From JANSXG01 sp024743075 (GTDB lineage Bacteria > Planctomycetota > Phycisphaerae > Phycisphaerales > UBA1924), in the NCBI GenBank assembly GCA_042140185.1, contig CP159477.1:186001-250000 (forward strand): a stretch of DNA of 64,000 nt, in the 5' to 3' direction. Shown here one piece after another: positions 16,938-25,934 of the stretch. The position numbers and the translations under genes are program-made. Each line of letters begins with the position of its first letter. Position 1 is the first letter of the stretch. The notes under the pieces are model-generated. The model was not told where the DNA came from, did no database searches, and saw only the letters and a program-made list of their open reading frames with translations.

Positions 16938-18533
16938 ATGACCAGCGCACCGACATCGACGAAGCCTTCCACGAACTCCTCGACCGACCTTCTTGAGCGT
17001 CTCGGCGTGCTGAAGGACCCGCGCGTCCTCGCGCCGGGGTCGATCGACGAGTCCAAGCACATCATTTCCTACAACCCGGCGACGGGCGAGCCGCTCGCGG
17101 GCGTGATGCCGCAGACAAACGCGGAGTACAACGACGCCGCGGACCGGGCGATCAAGGCATTCAAGCAGTGGCGGGTGCTCCCGGCGCCGAAACGCGGCGA
17201 GATCGTGCGCCGGATCGGCCTGGCGTTTCGGGAGCACAAGGACGATCTCGGCAGCCTCGTGACGACCGAGATGGGCAAGATCAAGCCCGAGGGCGACGGC
17301 GAGGTTCAGGAGTGCATCGACATCGCCGACTTCGCCGTCGGTCTGTCGCGTCAGCTCTACGGTCTGACCATGCCCAGCGAGCGCCCCGAGCATCGGATGT
17401 TCGAGCAGTGGCAGCCCCTGGGCCCGATCGGGTGCATCACTGCGTTCAATTTCCCAATCGCGGTGTGGGCGTGGAACGCGATGGTCGCGTTGGTGTGCGG
17501 CGACCCGGTGATCTGGAAGCCGAGCGCGCAGACGCCCCTGATCGCGATCGCGGCGACGAGAGTCGCGGTCGAGGTCATCGAGAGTGCGACGGATGTGTGG
17601 GAGCCGGAGGACGGGGTGAAAGCCGCCGACCTGCTTCCTCTGGTGATCGGGAGCGATGAGGAGATCGGCATCCCGATGACCGAGGACCGGCGCCTGCCCC
17701 TGATCAGCGCGACCGGGTCGTGCCGGATGGGGCGCGAGGTCGGTCAGAAGGTCGCGGCACGGCTCGGTCGCTGCCTGCTGGAGCTCGGCGGGAACAACGC
17801 GATCATCCTCACCGAGGACGCGGACATGGACATGGCCAAACGGGCGATCGTGTTTGGCTCGGTCGGCACCGCCGGCCAGCGCTGCACGACGACGCGTCGG
17901 CTGCTGTGCGTCGGCGGGGCGGCTCAGAAGATCGTGCCCGGACTGGTCGAGGCCTACAAAACGGTCAAGATCGGCAACCCGATGAGCAGCGGGGTTCTGA
18001 TGGGTCCGCTGATCAACGAGGAGTCCGTTCTCGCGATGAAGAAGGCGGTCGAGCGGGCGGAGAAATCCGGCTGCGAGGTGCTGGTCGGAGGCCAGATGGG
18101 CATCCGGAACGGCTGGACGGAAGCCGGGCACTTCGTTGAGCCGACGATCATCCGCGTGCCGAAGGGAAAGTCGCCGGCGGTGGTGACCGAGGAGACGTTT
18201 GCTCCGATTCTCTACGTCCAGGAGTTCGATTCTCTGGAGGAGGCGATCGAGGCGCAGAACGGCGTGGATCAGGGCCTGAGTTCGGCGATTTTTACAGATT
18301 CGGTCCGCTCGGCGGAACGGTTCCTGAGCCCGGCGGGGTCGGACTGCGGCATCGCGAATGTCAACATCGGGACCTCCGGAGCCGAGATTGGCGGGGCGTT
18401 CGGAGGCGAGAAGGACACCGGCGGAGGCAGGGAATCGGGATCGGACGCGTGGAAGACGTATATGCGTCGCCAGACCTGCACGGTGAACTACTCCACGGAA
18501 CTCCCACTGGCACAAGGGATTCAATTCGGGTGA
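16938..18533 (+). CDS. ALDH7-type aldehyde dehydrogenase (aminoadipate-semialdehyde type)
   Basis: The 531-residue NAD(P)-dependent enzyme oxidises an aldehyde to an acid. It resembles the ALDH7/AmaB group, which acts on alpha-aminoadipic semialdehyde (piperideine-6-carboxylate) in lysine breakdown. Signatures include ITAFNFPIAVWAWNAMVAL, VIWKPSAQTPL, LELGGNNAIIL with the general-base Glu, and the catalytic cysteine in TAGQRCTTTRRL. A glycine-rich GGAFGGEKDTGGGRESGSD follows near the end. The substrate is inferred from resemblance only; no lysine-catabolic neighbours are present. Confidence 0.85.
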   Translation: MTSAPTSTKPSTNSSTDLLERLGVLKDPRVLAPGSIDESKHIISYNPATGEPLAGVMPQTNAEYNDAADRAIKAFKQWRVLPAPKRGEIVRRIGLAFREHKDDLGSLVTTEMGKIKPEGDGEVQECIDIADFAVGLSRQLYGLTMPSERPEHRMFEQWQPLGPIGCITAFNFPIAVWAWNAMVALVCGDPVIWKPSAQTPLIAIAATRVAVEVIESATDVWEPEDGVKAADLLPLVIGSDEEIGIPMTEDRRLPLISATGSCRMGREVGQKVAARLGRCLLELGGNNAIILTEDADMDMAKRAIVFGSVGTAGQRCTTTRRLLCVGGAAQKIVPGLVEAYKTVKIGNPMSSGVLMGPLINEESVLAMKKAVERAEKSGCEVLVGGQMGIRNGWTEAGHFVEPTIIRVPKGKSPAVVTEETFAPILYVQEFDSLEEAIEAQNGVDQGLSSAIFTDSVRSAERFLSPAGSDCGIANVNIGTSGAEIGGAFGGEKDTGGGRESGSDAWKTYMRRQTCTVNYSTELPLAQGIQFG

Positions 18534-18831
18534 TCCCAACACGCCCGATTATCGGAACAGATTGCACGCAAGACGGAGCGGATTTTTGTCGATTTTGACC
18601 AGATCGCTGGCATAGTTCAACGGAGGAGTGGGTTTACCCGCTGTACACGATCGCCCTACACGGGCGTGCGAGGTGTCTTTGCCGAGATCCGGCACTGGCG
18701 CGTCCGCCAGTCGTGGTACGATGAGGGTTCGACGAGTAGTCGCACCTTCGAGTGTGATTCGGCCCTTTCGGGCCCAACAATCGATGACGCGCGAGAGCGC
18801 ATTTTTCTTCGAACGGCAGGAGTGACGGACA
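18534..18831. other. Long leader/promoter region of the Cys-rich repeat protein
   Basis: This 298-base region has no credible ORF. It contains a perfect inverted repeat, ACTGGCG-CGTC-CGCCAGT (18694-18711), immediately before a -10-like TACGAT at 18717-18722. A weaker GGCCC-TTTC-GGGCC hairpin lies near 18760-18775. AGGAG at 18818-18822 is the ribosome-binding site of the next gene. The inverted repeat next to a -10 looks like an operator, and the leader of about 100 bases may be regulated. Confidence 0.45.
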
Positions 18832-20217
18832 ATGAGTGCAAAACGAGGATCAACTCTTCTTTCAGCCCTGATGACCTTGGGCGGTGTGGGTGCCGTCGCG
18901 GCCGCGGGCTTCGTGTTCACGGGCGGCGACTGCGCCCTTTCCGGTTCCTGCGGTGACAAGGCCGACGCCAAGGTCGTCCAGGCTTCGAACACCGAGGCGA
19001 AGTCGGACGCGAAGGGCTGCTGCGATCTCGGCGCTCTGTCGAGCAAGAAGGCCGATGCCAAGGTCGTTGAGGCGGCGAACGTGGTGAAGGCTTCGGAGTG
19101 TTCCGAAGCCTCGTCGTGTTGTGCTGACAAGAAGGCCGACGCGAAGGTCGTGGCAGCCGCGAACGTCGTGAAGGGCGATTCGTGCTGCTCGTCGAAGAGC
19201 GAAGCAAAGGTGGTCGCCGCTTCCAATGTCGAGAAGACCGAGTGCGCAAAGGGCGACTCTTGCTGCAAGAGCGAAGCCAAGGTCGTTGAGGCCGCGAACG
19301 TCGAGAAGGACGGCTGCTGCTCCGACAAGACGACCGCCAAGGTTGTCGCGGCGAGCACCGTCGCCAAGTCGTCGTGCTGCTCGGACAAGGCCGCGAAGGC
19401 CGAGGTCGTGCAGGCCTCGAACGTTGAGAAGGCCGAATGCACCAAGGGCGATTCATGCTGCAGCGCCGCTGCCGCGAAGACCGTTTCCGTGAGCGCCGTT
19501 GCCCCGAAGGCGACCTGCGCCACCCAGACCACCGCCGCGACCATGCCGGTCGCTGCCGCCGCCTCGTCCTGCTGCTCGGCCAAGTCGGTCAGCAACGTGG
19601 CGACGCTTCCCTGCGGCTCCAAGAATATGCCCGTCCGCATCGTGGCCAGTTCGAGCCCGATCGTGATGCCCGCGATGTTCTTCCAGGCCGTCAGCATGTC
19701 GAACTTCGACATGACCGACGCCGGCTGCTGCCGCTCGGCCGCTGAGAACGCCTCGGGTCTGTCGACCTGCTCCGGCGTTGCCGCCGACGGCTCCGAGAAA
19801 TCGTGCTGCGACGAGGGTGTGGCGACCATCCCCGCCTCGAACGTCGAAGCCAGCGAATGCTCCCAGGGCGATTCCTGCTGCTCCGCCGACGCGAAGGTCG
19901 TTGAAGCCGCGAACGTCGCGAAGGCCGACTGCGGCGAAAGCTGCGGCGACTGCACCGACAAGACCGAATGCTGCGGCAAGTGCGAAGCCGAGGTCGTCGA
20001 AGCCGCCAACGTCGAGAAGGCGGAATCCTGCTGCTCGGCGAAGGCCGACGCGAAAGTCGTTGAGGCCGCGAACATTGAGAAGGCCGAGTGCGCCAAGGGC
20101 GATTCCTGCTGCAAGGCCGACGCGAAGGTCATCGAGGCCAGCAATGTGGAGAAGAGCGAATGCTCCGGCAGCTGTGCCGACAAGTGCGAAGCTTCCAAGG
20201 AAGTCGCCAGCAACTGA
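18832..20217 (+). CDS. Secreted or anchored Cys-rich repeat protein, function unknown
   Basis: The 461-residue protein starts with a signal or anchor (LLSALMTLGGVGAVAAAGFVF). It then repeats a unit of about 17-24 residues of the form ADAKVVEAANVEKAECAKGD followed by SCC. I count about 11 good units and two degenerate ones. There are 45 cysteines (about 10%) and 14 CC pairs. A central non-repeat part (residues about 220-320) contains PVRIVASSSPIVMPAMFFQ. It resembles no family I know; metal or metalloid binding, or a disulfide-crosslinked wall or fibre, are guesses. AGGAG lies 9 bases before the ATG, and a strong terminator follows, so it is a single-gene unit. Confidence 0.8.
   Translation: MSAKRGSTLLSALMTLGGVGAVAAAGFVFTGGDCALSGSCGDKADAKVVQASNTEAKSDAKGCCDLGALSSKKADAKVVEAANVVKASECSEASSCCADKKADAKVVAAANVVKGDSCCSSKSEAKVVAASNVEKTECAKGDSCCKSEAKVVEAANVEKDGCCSDKTTAKVVAASTVAKSSCCSDKAAKAEVVQASNVEKAECTKGDSCCSAAAAKTVSVSAVAPKATCATQTTAATMPVAAAASSCCSAKSVSNVATLPCGSKNMPVRIVASSSPIVMPAMFFQAVSMSNFDMTDAGCCRSAAENASGLSTCSGVAADGSEKSCCDEGVATIPASNVEASECSQGDSCCSADAKVVEAANVAKADCGESCGDCTDKTECCGKCEAEVVEAANVEKAESCCSAKADAKVVEAANIEKAECAKGDSCCKADAKVIEASNVEKSECSGSCADKCEASKEVASN
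18961..20190 (+). repeat. Degenerate in-frame repeat array inside the Cys-rich gene
   Basis: Units of about 51-72 bases repeat in frame, each encoding a variant of KVVEAANVEK plus a CC pair. Units differ at many third positions, so they have diverged under protein-level constraint. The array is interrupted near 19480-19830. Confidence 0.8.
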
Positions 20218-20245
20218 TCCGCTGAACGACTGACCGATACACAGC

Positions 20246-20283
20246 AACGACGCCGCGACAATCTCGCGGCGTCGTTGTTTTTG
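20246..20283 (+). terminator. Rho-independent terminator after the Cys-rich gene
   Basis: A 13-bp perfect stem (20246-20258 with 20264-20276) with a 5-base loop is followed by GTTTTTG. Confidence 0.92.
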
Positions 20284-20311
20284 TCGAGCGGCCCGGTTGG
20301 CGGTGTCCGGC

Positions 20312-20317
20312 TACGAT
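20312..20317 (+). promoter_or_regulatory. -10-like TACGAT, leaderless start for the EVE gene
   Basis: TACGAT ends exactly 6 bases before the ATG at 20324. There is no ribosome-binding site, and the preceding terminator cuts off upstream transcription. Confidence 0.55.
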
Positions 20318-20323
20318 CTCGCC

Positions 20324-20749
20324 ATGACCACCTACCTCTGCAAGAGCGAACCAGACGACTACTCGTACGCCGACTTGGCCCGTGACAAGAAGACCGTCTG
20401 GGACGGTGTGGCCAACCCGCAGGCCTGCATCCACATCCGCGCCGTCCGGAAGGGCGACGAGATCCTGATCTACCACACGGGCAACGAGAAGCGTATCGCG
20501 GGTCTCGGAGTCGCCGCGAGCGATCCGTACCCGGACCCGAAGCGCCCGGAACTCACGGCCAAGGGCGATGTGAAGTTCCCGGTGTTCGACATCAAGCCGG
20601 TGAAGGAAGCGACGAAGACGATCACGCTGAAGGAGATCAAGGCGGACGACCGCTTCGCGGACTTCGCGCTGGTCAAGCAGAGCCGGCTGAGCGTGATGCC
20701 CGTGCCGAAGAAACTCGACACGGCGCTGCGCAAACTCGCCGGCCTGTGA
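20324..20749 (+). CDS. EVE-domain protein
   Basis: The 141-residue protein is a complete EVE domain, a PUA-like fold that can bind modified bases. Signatures are YLCKSEPDDYSYADL at residues 4-18, TVWDGVANPQA around Trp26, and GDEILIYHTGNEKRIAGLGVA. The C-terminus has KQSRLSVMPV, the family's conserved last strand. Members range from housekeeping proteins of unknown role to parts of defence systems; nothing in the neighbourhood suggests defence here. It is convergent with the HD-GYP gene, whose end lies 4 bases away. Confidence 0.9.
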   Translation: MTTYLCKSEPDDYSYADLARDKKTVWDGVANPQACIHIRAVRKGDEILIYHTGNEKRIAGLGVAASDPYPDPKRPELTAKGDVKFPVFDIKPVKEATKTITLKEIKADDRFADFALVKQSRLSVMPVPKKLDTALRKLAGL

Positions 20750-20753
20750 ACGA

Positions 20754-21386
20754 TCAGGACGGGTCGCCGAAATCCGGGACCGGCACATCGTCGTTGAAAT
20801 AGTGCAGGATCCAGGTGATCTGTTCGGAGCGGTAGAGGTCGGTGAAGGCATCGACCGCCTCGGGCCAGTAGCGGGTGCCTTTGCCGGCTTCGAGTTCGCG
20901 CAGCGCGAGTTCGGCGGCGTCTTCGCCGATCCGGTCGCGGTACGGGCGGATGCTGGTCATTGCGTCGAAGCTGTCGATGACCGCGAAGAAGCGGGGGCCG
21001 AGCGCGATGGACTCTCCGGCCAGACCATCGGGGTAGCCGAGGCCGTCCCAGCGTTCGTGGTGGGAGCGGACAAGCCCGAGCAGGTGCTCGTCGGTCTCTC
21101 CCATGCGCACGAGACGATCGTGGCCGAGGGTGGTGTGGGTCTTGATGATGTCGAACTCGGCGTCGGTGAGGCGAGAGGCCTTGGTGAGGATGGCGTCGGG
21201 GATGTCGATCTTGCCGACATCGTGCAACGCGGCGCCGATGCACAGACGCTCGACGAGCGGCTTCTCGAGTCCGGCCCGCTCGGCGAGCGCGCGAGTGTAG
21301 AGCACGACCCTCCAGGTGTGCGCCGCGGTCGATCGGTCCTTGAGTTCGATCGACTTGACGAGGGATTGGACGATGTCGAGATCCAC
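20754..21386 (-). CDS. HD-GYP domain phosphohydrolase (probable c-di-GMP phosphodiesterase)
   Basis: The 210-residue protein is a stand-alone HD-GYP domain. It has His23, HDVGK at 55-59, His84, the second pair in TLGHD (His89-Asp90) and HHERWDGLGYPDGLAG from 109. The GYP-type loop reads GLGYP. These features match c-di-GMP phosphodiesterases, which lower c-di-GMP and so often reduce exopolysaccharide production. There is no receiver domain, so activity is probably set by a partner. The GTG at 21386 is chosen because TACGAT lies 6 bases before it and the domain starts right after; longer N-terminal readings are low-complexity. Confidence 0.85.
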   Translation of the reverse strand: MDLDIVQSLVKSIELKDRSTAAHTWRVVLYTRALAERAGLEKPLVERLCIGAALHDVGKIDIPDAILTKASRLTDAEFDIIKTHTTLGHDRLVRMGETDEHLLGLVRSHHERWDGLGYPDGLAGESIALGPRFFAVIDSFDAMTSIRPYRDRIGEDAAELALRELEAGKGTRYWPEAVDAFTDLYRSEQITWILHYFNDDVPVPDFGDPS

Positions 21387-21392
21387 GCGTCC

Positions 21393-21398
21393 ATCGTA
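21393..21398 (-). promoter_or_regulatory. -10-like TACGAT, leaderless start for the HD-GYP gene
   Basis: On the minus strand TACGAT ends exactly 6 bases before the GTG at 21386. This supports the GTG start over more upstream readings. Confidence 0.5.
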
Positions 21399-21454
21399 GC
21401 GGTATGCTGGTTCATCGATCGTGGCGACTCGGCGGGGCGGGACAGGAGCGAAGC

Positions 21455-23175
21455 ATGAACGGCGACAACCACCCCCGGCGTTTGAACCGACGGAGTTTTC
21501 TGGCGACCGCCGCGGCGGCCGGACTGATCGGCGCATCGCGTCCGGCCGTCGGGCAGGATGCCGACGATGACGAGTCCGAGAACGCCGGAGACGACGGCGA
21601 GCCGACGGCGGAGTCGCTGCGCCACGCCGCGAAGCTCATCGACCTTGACCTGACCGAGCGGGAGCGCGAGCAAGCGCTGATGCTGGTCTTGGCGCGTCGC
21701 CAGCGATATCGGCAGCGGCGGGAGCAGGCGGACCTGCCGAACGGTGTTGGGCAGGCATCGGCGTTCCGGGCGTACGCCTGGGGCGAGCCTCGGACGCCCG
21801 AGGCCGACGCGATGGTCCGCAGCCCGCTGACTACCGACGAACTGCCCGCGAACGATGCGGACATCGCGTTCGCGCCTGTGACGCGGCTGTCGCGATGGAT
21901 CGAGTCGGGCACCCTTTCAAGCGAGCGCCTGACGAGGATCTACCTCGATCGCTTGAAGAAGCACGGGTCATCGCTTGAGTGCGTGATCACGCTGACGGAA
22001 GAACTCGCGATGAAGCAGGCGAAGCGGGCCGACGCGGAGATCGCGGCGGGGCGGTACCGAGGTCCGCTGCACGGCATCCCGTGGGGCGCGAAGGACCTGC
22101 TCGATACCGCGGGCATCAAGACCACATACGGTGCGATGCCGTACAAAGACCGCGTCGCGGACAAGGACGCGGCGGTCGTGCGCAAGCTCGAAGAGGCGGG
22201 GGCGGTGCTGGTGGCCAAGCTCACGCTTGTGCGCTGGCCTATGGCGACATCTGGTTCGGCGGCACAACGAAAAACCCGTTCAACCCGCAGCAGGGTTCGA
22301 GCGGGTCGAGCGCGGGGTCGGCTTCGGCGACCGCGGCGGGTCTGGTCGGGTTCTCCGTCGGGACCGAGACGCTCGGCTCGATCGTCTCCCCGTGCATGCG
22401 CTGCGGCGCGACGGGGCTGCGCCCGACCTTCGGGCGGGTGCCCCGGACCGATGCGATGGCGCTGTGCTGGTCGCTCGACAAGATCGGCCCGATCTGCCGC
22501 AGCGTGGAGGACACGGTGCTGGTGCTCGATGCGATCCGTGGCGCGGACGAGGGTGATCCGAGCAGCGTAGACCGGCCGCTCGCGTTTGATGCGGGCATGG
22601 ACGTCTCGAAGCTCCGCGTCGGGTATGTGCCGGCGTGGTTCCAGGGGCGCGGCGCGATCGACCTGGACCGGCAGGCGCTTGAGGCGATGAAAGCGACGGG
22701 CGCGACGATGGTGCCCGTCGAGCTGCCGGAGATGCCGTACGGCGTGATGATGACGATCCTCGAGTGCGAGGCGGCGTCGGCGTTCGAGGAGATCACGTTC
22801 TCGAACAGCGACGACACGATGCAGTGGCAGTCGCCCCAGGCGTGGCCCAACACCTTCCGGTCGAGCTGGTTCGTGCCGGCGAATGAACTGATCCAGGCCG
22901 AGCGGCTGCGCTCGCAGGTGTGCGCGATGATGCGCACGGCGATGAACGACTTCGATGTGCTGATCACCCCGAGCTTCGCGGGGTCGATCCTCCTGATCAC
23001 CAACTACACCGGCCACCCCGCGCTGGTGATGCGGACGGGCTTGCGGAGCAACAGCCGGCCGCACGGCATCACGCTGGTCGGGCACCTGTTCGACGAGGGG
23101 CGGCTCGCTTCGGCGGGGCTGGCGATCGAGCGAGCGATGGGTGCGGCGGAGATGAGGCCGGAAAGGTTCAGCTGA
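21455..23175 (+). CDS. Tat-exported amidase-signature hydrolase (apparent frameshift)
   Basis: The product of about 573 residues is an amidase-family hydrolase. A Tat signal opens it (NRRSFLATAAAAGLIGA), so it is exported folded. The catalytic Ser-cisSer-Lys triad parts are visible: Lys in PWGAKDLLDT, and the Ser-rich loop GSSGSSAGSASATAAG followed by SVGTETLGSI. The reading frame changes near 22227-22233, where one G seems missing; restoring it gives KLTLGALAYGDIWFGGTTKNP, the expected family sequence. The substrate is unknown. Its end overlaps the convergent phosphatase gene by 8 bases. Confidence 0.85.
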
Positions 23176-24394
23176 CCCGCCGGATCACCAGCACGCTCAT
23201 GTCGTCGTGGTTCTTGGAGCCGCCGCTGAGTTCGTCGATACGATCGAAGACCGCGCCGGCGACATCGCTCGCTCTGGCGGTCTGCGACTGTTTCGCTGCG
23301 TTGATGCAGACCTCCTCGACGCGCGCGATGCCGAGTAGTTTCCCCGTGGACCGGTCTGTGGCTTCGGATAGTCCGTCGCTGTACAGAACGAGCGTGTCGC
23401 CGGGCTGGAGTGTGTGCGCTGCGTCCTCGTAGTCGCTGTGCTCGGTGACGCCGAGCGGTAGGCCGCTGGCTTCGACGCGATCGGGTTCTTCGTTCGCGCG
23501 GACAATCAGCGGGGCGGGGTGGCCGGCGTTGGAGAGGCGGGCGCTGCCGCCGGCGGTCAGTTCGATCCACACGCCGGTGGCGAACAGGCCGGGCTCGGTT
23601 GATTCGAGCATGACCGCCGACGCGCGGCTCATCGCGGAAGCGGGCGATGTCTCGGCGGCCGACATGGTCGTCGCGCGCGCCGAGCCCTTTAGCAGGGCCA
23701 TGACGACGCCGGCTTTCACGCCGTGCCCGGAGACATCCATGAGCAGGGCGTTGAGCGAGCCGGAGGGGCTCTCGAAGCAGTCGATGAGGTCGCCGCCCAT
23801 CTCGCCGCTGGCGCGGCTGAGGCCCGCGATGTCCCAGCCGCTCCACGACCGGTCGATGCTCGGCACGAGCACGCGATGGATCTCCCCGGCGAGGGCGATC
23901 TCGGTTTCGAGCTGCGTGCGGCGCTTGCCCTCGGTGTTCACGAAGTAGTTGAAGCAGAAGTACCCGGCGACGAGGGAGGCAACGAGGAGCATGCCCTCAA
24001 TCGCCGGTACCGGCGACTGCACCCCGGGGTAGAGCCAGAAGCCGTGTTCGGCGTGGAGGTACGCGCTCAGCGTGCCGCCGACGGGGAGAAAGATGTTCAG
24101 CGCGATCGCGGCGAACAGCCACTTCTTGCTCACCGTGAATGCGAGCACCCAGAAGACGGCGCAGAGGCCGCCGATGATCGCCCAGAGCACCATGCCCGCG
24201 ACGCCGCCGGCATCGAGGAGCTGGCCGTGTTGGTCTCGTGCGGCGTACCGGGCGATCGAGATGAGCCACATCGGCGCGAACAGGAAGAACACGGCCAGCA
24301 GCAGGACGAAGCGGGAGCGCGGCTGGAGCAACTGCACGTAATCGCGGTCGCGGCCGAGGACTTTGGGCGGGCTGGATCGCTCTGGTCGGGGCAC
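23168..24394 (-). CDS. Membrane-bound SpoIIE/PP2C-type serine phosphatase
   Basis: The 408-residue protein has about four transmembrane helices in its first 150 residues (for example FVLLLAVFFLFAPMWLIS and MVLWAIIGGLCAVFWVLAF). A PPM/SpoIIE phosphatase domain follows. Domain motifs include GGDLIDCFE, LLMDVSGHGVKAGVVMAL, LVLYSDGLSEATD and a final HDDMSVLVIR, which hold the metal-binding aspartates. Such proteins usually dephosphorylate an anti-sigma-factor antagonist in a partner-switch system, but no such partner is adjacent. The GTG start at 24394 is supported by a -10-like TATGCT 6 bases upstream. Confidence 0.88.
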   Translation of the reverse strand: MPRPERSSPPKVLGRDRDYVQLLQPRSRFVLLLAVFFLFAPMWLISIARYAARDQHGQLLDAGGVAGMVLWAIIGGLCAVFWVLAFTVSKKWLFAAIALNIFLPVGGTLSAYLHAEHGFWLYPGVQSPVPAIEGMLLVASLVAGYFCFNYFVNTEGKRRTQLETEIALAGEIHRVLVPSIDRSWSGWDIAGLSRASGEMGGDLIDCFESPSGSLNALLMDVSGHGVKAGVVMALLKGSARATTMSAAETSPASAMSRASAVMLESTEPGLFATGVWIELTAGGSARLSNAGHPAPLIVRANEEPDRVEASGLPLGVTEHSDYEDAAHTLQPGDTLVLYSDGLSEATDRSTGKLLGIARVEEVCINAAKQSQTARASDVAGAVFDRIDELSGGSKNHDDMSVLVIRRVS

Positions 24395-24400
24395 CCGATC

Positions 24401-24406
24401 AGCATA
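24401..24406 (-). promoter_or_regulatory. -10-like TATGCT, leaderless start for the phosphatase
   Basis: On the minus strand TATGCT ends exactly 6 bases before the GTG at 24394. Confidence 0.5.
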
Positions 24407-24420
24407 GCCGACGGGCTCGC

Positions 24421-24594
24421 TCAGCCGACCGAGGCGTGGATGTACCAACTGATGCCGATACCGGCGGTGACGCAAACGACGCCGCAGAGCAGGATCAGCG
24501 CGGTCAGTTGGAGGCAGCCCTTGGCGCTCTGGTACGGCTCGGTGTCCTCGCGCAGAGCGGGCGCGGGGGAGGACGACGGGATGAGCGGATTCAT
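24421..24594 (-). CDS. Small single-pass membrane protein
   Basis: This 57-residue ORF has a polar, Pro/Ser-rich start and one strong transmembrane helix (LTALILLCGVVCVTAGIGIS), ending HASVG. It lies between lipA and the phosphatase, on the same strand. It is in the same frame as a spurious extension of lipA, so automated calls may merge them. The helix and separate ATG make it a plausible small gene, but coding evidence is limited by its length. Confidence 0.5.
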   Translation of the reverse strand: MNPLIPSSSPAPALREDTEPYQSAKGCLQLTALILLCGVVCVTAGIGISWYIHASVG

Positions 24595-24730
24595 GGGGTA
24601 GAGCGTGTCGCGATCGGTTCGCGCGGCGCGAATCCGATGCGAGGTGCGATGCGCCGGCCGTCGTCGGTGTCCGATCGACGTGCGGCTACCCCAGCATTGT
24701 ACCGGAGCGGACCCCGGGCAAGCGTTCTGC

Positions 24731-25815
24731 TCACATCCCACCGCAGCCGCCGGTGAAGCCGGTGGTGCCGAGCCCCGGCTCGATGTCCGGGGCCTTGCCC
24801 GGACCGGCGGGGCGCTCGCGCTCGACTTGCCGATCAGGCGCCGGAAGGTCTCGTAGCTCTCGCGGTCCTTGCCGATGAGCTGCTCGACCTGGATGTCGGC
24901 GTGGTAGCTGGAGCGGACCATCGGGCCGCTCTCGACGACCTTCCAGCCGAGGTCCATGCCGACCTCGCGGTACCACTCGAACTGCTCGGGGGTGACCCAG
25001 CGGTCGATCGGGAGGTGGTTGCGGGTGGGCTGGAGGTACTGGCCGATGGTGAGGATGTCGGTCTGGGCGCGCTTCTGGACATCGCGCATGAGCGTGACGA
25101 CCTCGTCGTCTTTCTCGCCGATGCCGACCATGATGCCGGTCTTGGTGACCAGCCCGGCCTCCTTGCATCGCTTGAGCAGTTCGACCGACTGCTCGTACTT
25201 CGCCTGCGGCCGGACCGCCGGGTAGCAGCGCGGGACGGTCTCGAGGTTGTGGTTGAGGATCTCGGGGGCGGCGTCGATGACCAGTTGCAGCGCGTCCCAG
25301 TCGCCCTTGAAGTCGGGGATGAGCACCTCGATGGACATGTCGGGGCAGGCGCGACGGGACTCCAAGATGGTGTCGGCCCAGATCTGCGCGCCGCCATCGG
25401 GCTGGTCGTCGCGGTCGACGCTGGTGATGACGACATGGTTCAGTTTCATCAGGGCCAGCGAGGCAGCGACGCGCCGGGGTTCATCGGGGTCGATGGGGTT
25501 GGGCTTGCCGGTTTTGATGTTGCAGAAGCCGCAGGCGCGGGTGCAGGTGTCGCCGAGGATCATGATGGTGGCGACGCCTCGTGCCCAGCACTCGCCCATG
25601 TTCGGGCAGCCGGCCTCTTCGCAGACGGTGTGGAGGCGGTGCTCCTTGAGGTTTTTGCGCAGTTCGTGGTATTCCGGGCCGCCGGGCATCTTGGCGCGGA
25701 GCCACTTCGGCTTGCGCTTGAGGGCGAGCTGCTGCTTGACGTCCTGGCCGCCGTCGGAGCGGTTGTTGAGGATCATCCCGGAGAGCGAGAGGAGGGACTT
25801 GTTGTCCCGCTTCAT
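24731..25815 (-). CDS. lipA: Lipoyl synthase (apparent frameshift near C-terminus)
   Basis: This radical SAM enzyme inserts two sulfurs into octanoyl groups to make lipoyl cofactors. It has both iron-sulfur sites: the auxiliary cluster ligands CEEAGCPNMGEC and the radical SAM motif CTRACGFC. It also has DQPDGGAQIWADTI, NHNLETVPRCY, TKTGIMVGIGE and a late VRSSYHADIQ with the conserved serine. One G appears lost near 24824-24828. Restoring it ends the protein at 24731 with GTTGFTGGCGGM, where the uncorrected frame runs on into unrelated sequence. The N-terminus may also be longer (see the ORF at 25812-25934). No lipB is adjacent. Confidence 0.93.
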
Positions 25816-25934
25816 GGGGTCGCCGCCGAGGGGGCGGGGGTGGCGCCGAGGGTCCGCTGGAGGGCGGCGTCCATCTGGGGGGCAGATGGGGCCGGGCCGG
25901 AGGAAGCGGGATCGGTGGTCTGGAGGGGTGCCAT
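25812..25934 (-). CDS. 40-codon ORF before lipA, probably its true N-terminus
   Basis: A Pro/Ala-rich ORF starts at an ATG at 25934, and its stop codon overlaps the lipA ATG (ATGA). The frame offset between it and lipA is exactly what loss of one base would give, and the join passes through C/G runs near 25820-25850. Since most breaks in this window have that form, it is more likely the start of lipA, giving about 401 residues, than a leader peptide. A TATACT -10 lies 9 bases before its ATG. Confidence 0.5.
   Translation of the reverse strand: MAPLQTTDPASSGPAPSAPQMDAALQRTLGATPAPSAATP

Noticed and set aside
18961..20190. CRISPR-like or satellite repeat array
   Set aside because: Units are in frame, diverge mostly at third codon positions and have no constant repeat/unique spacer structure.
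18549..20261. 570-codon minus-strand ORF opposite the Cys-rich gene
   Set aside because: Its apparent repeats are the complement of the plus-strand repeats. The plus strand has a signal peptide, ribosome-binding site and terminator.
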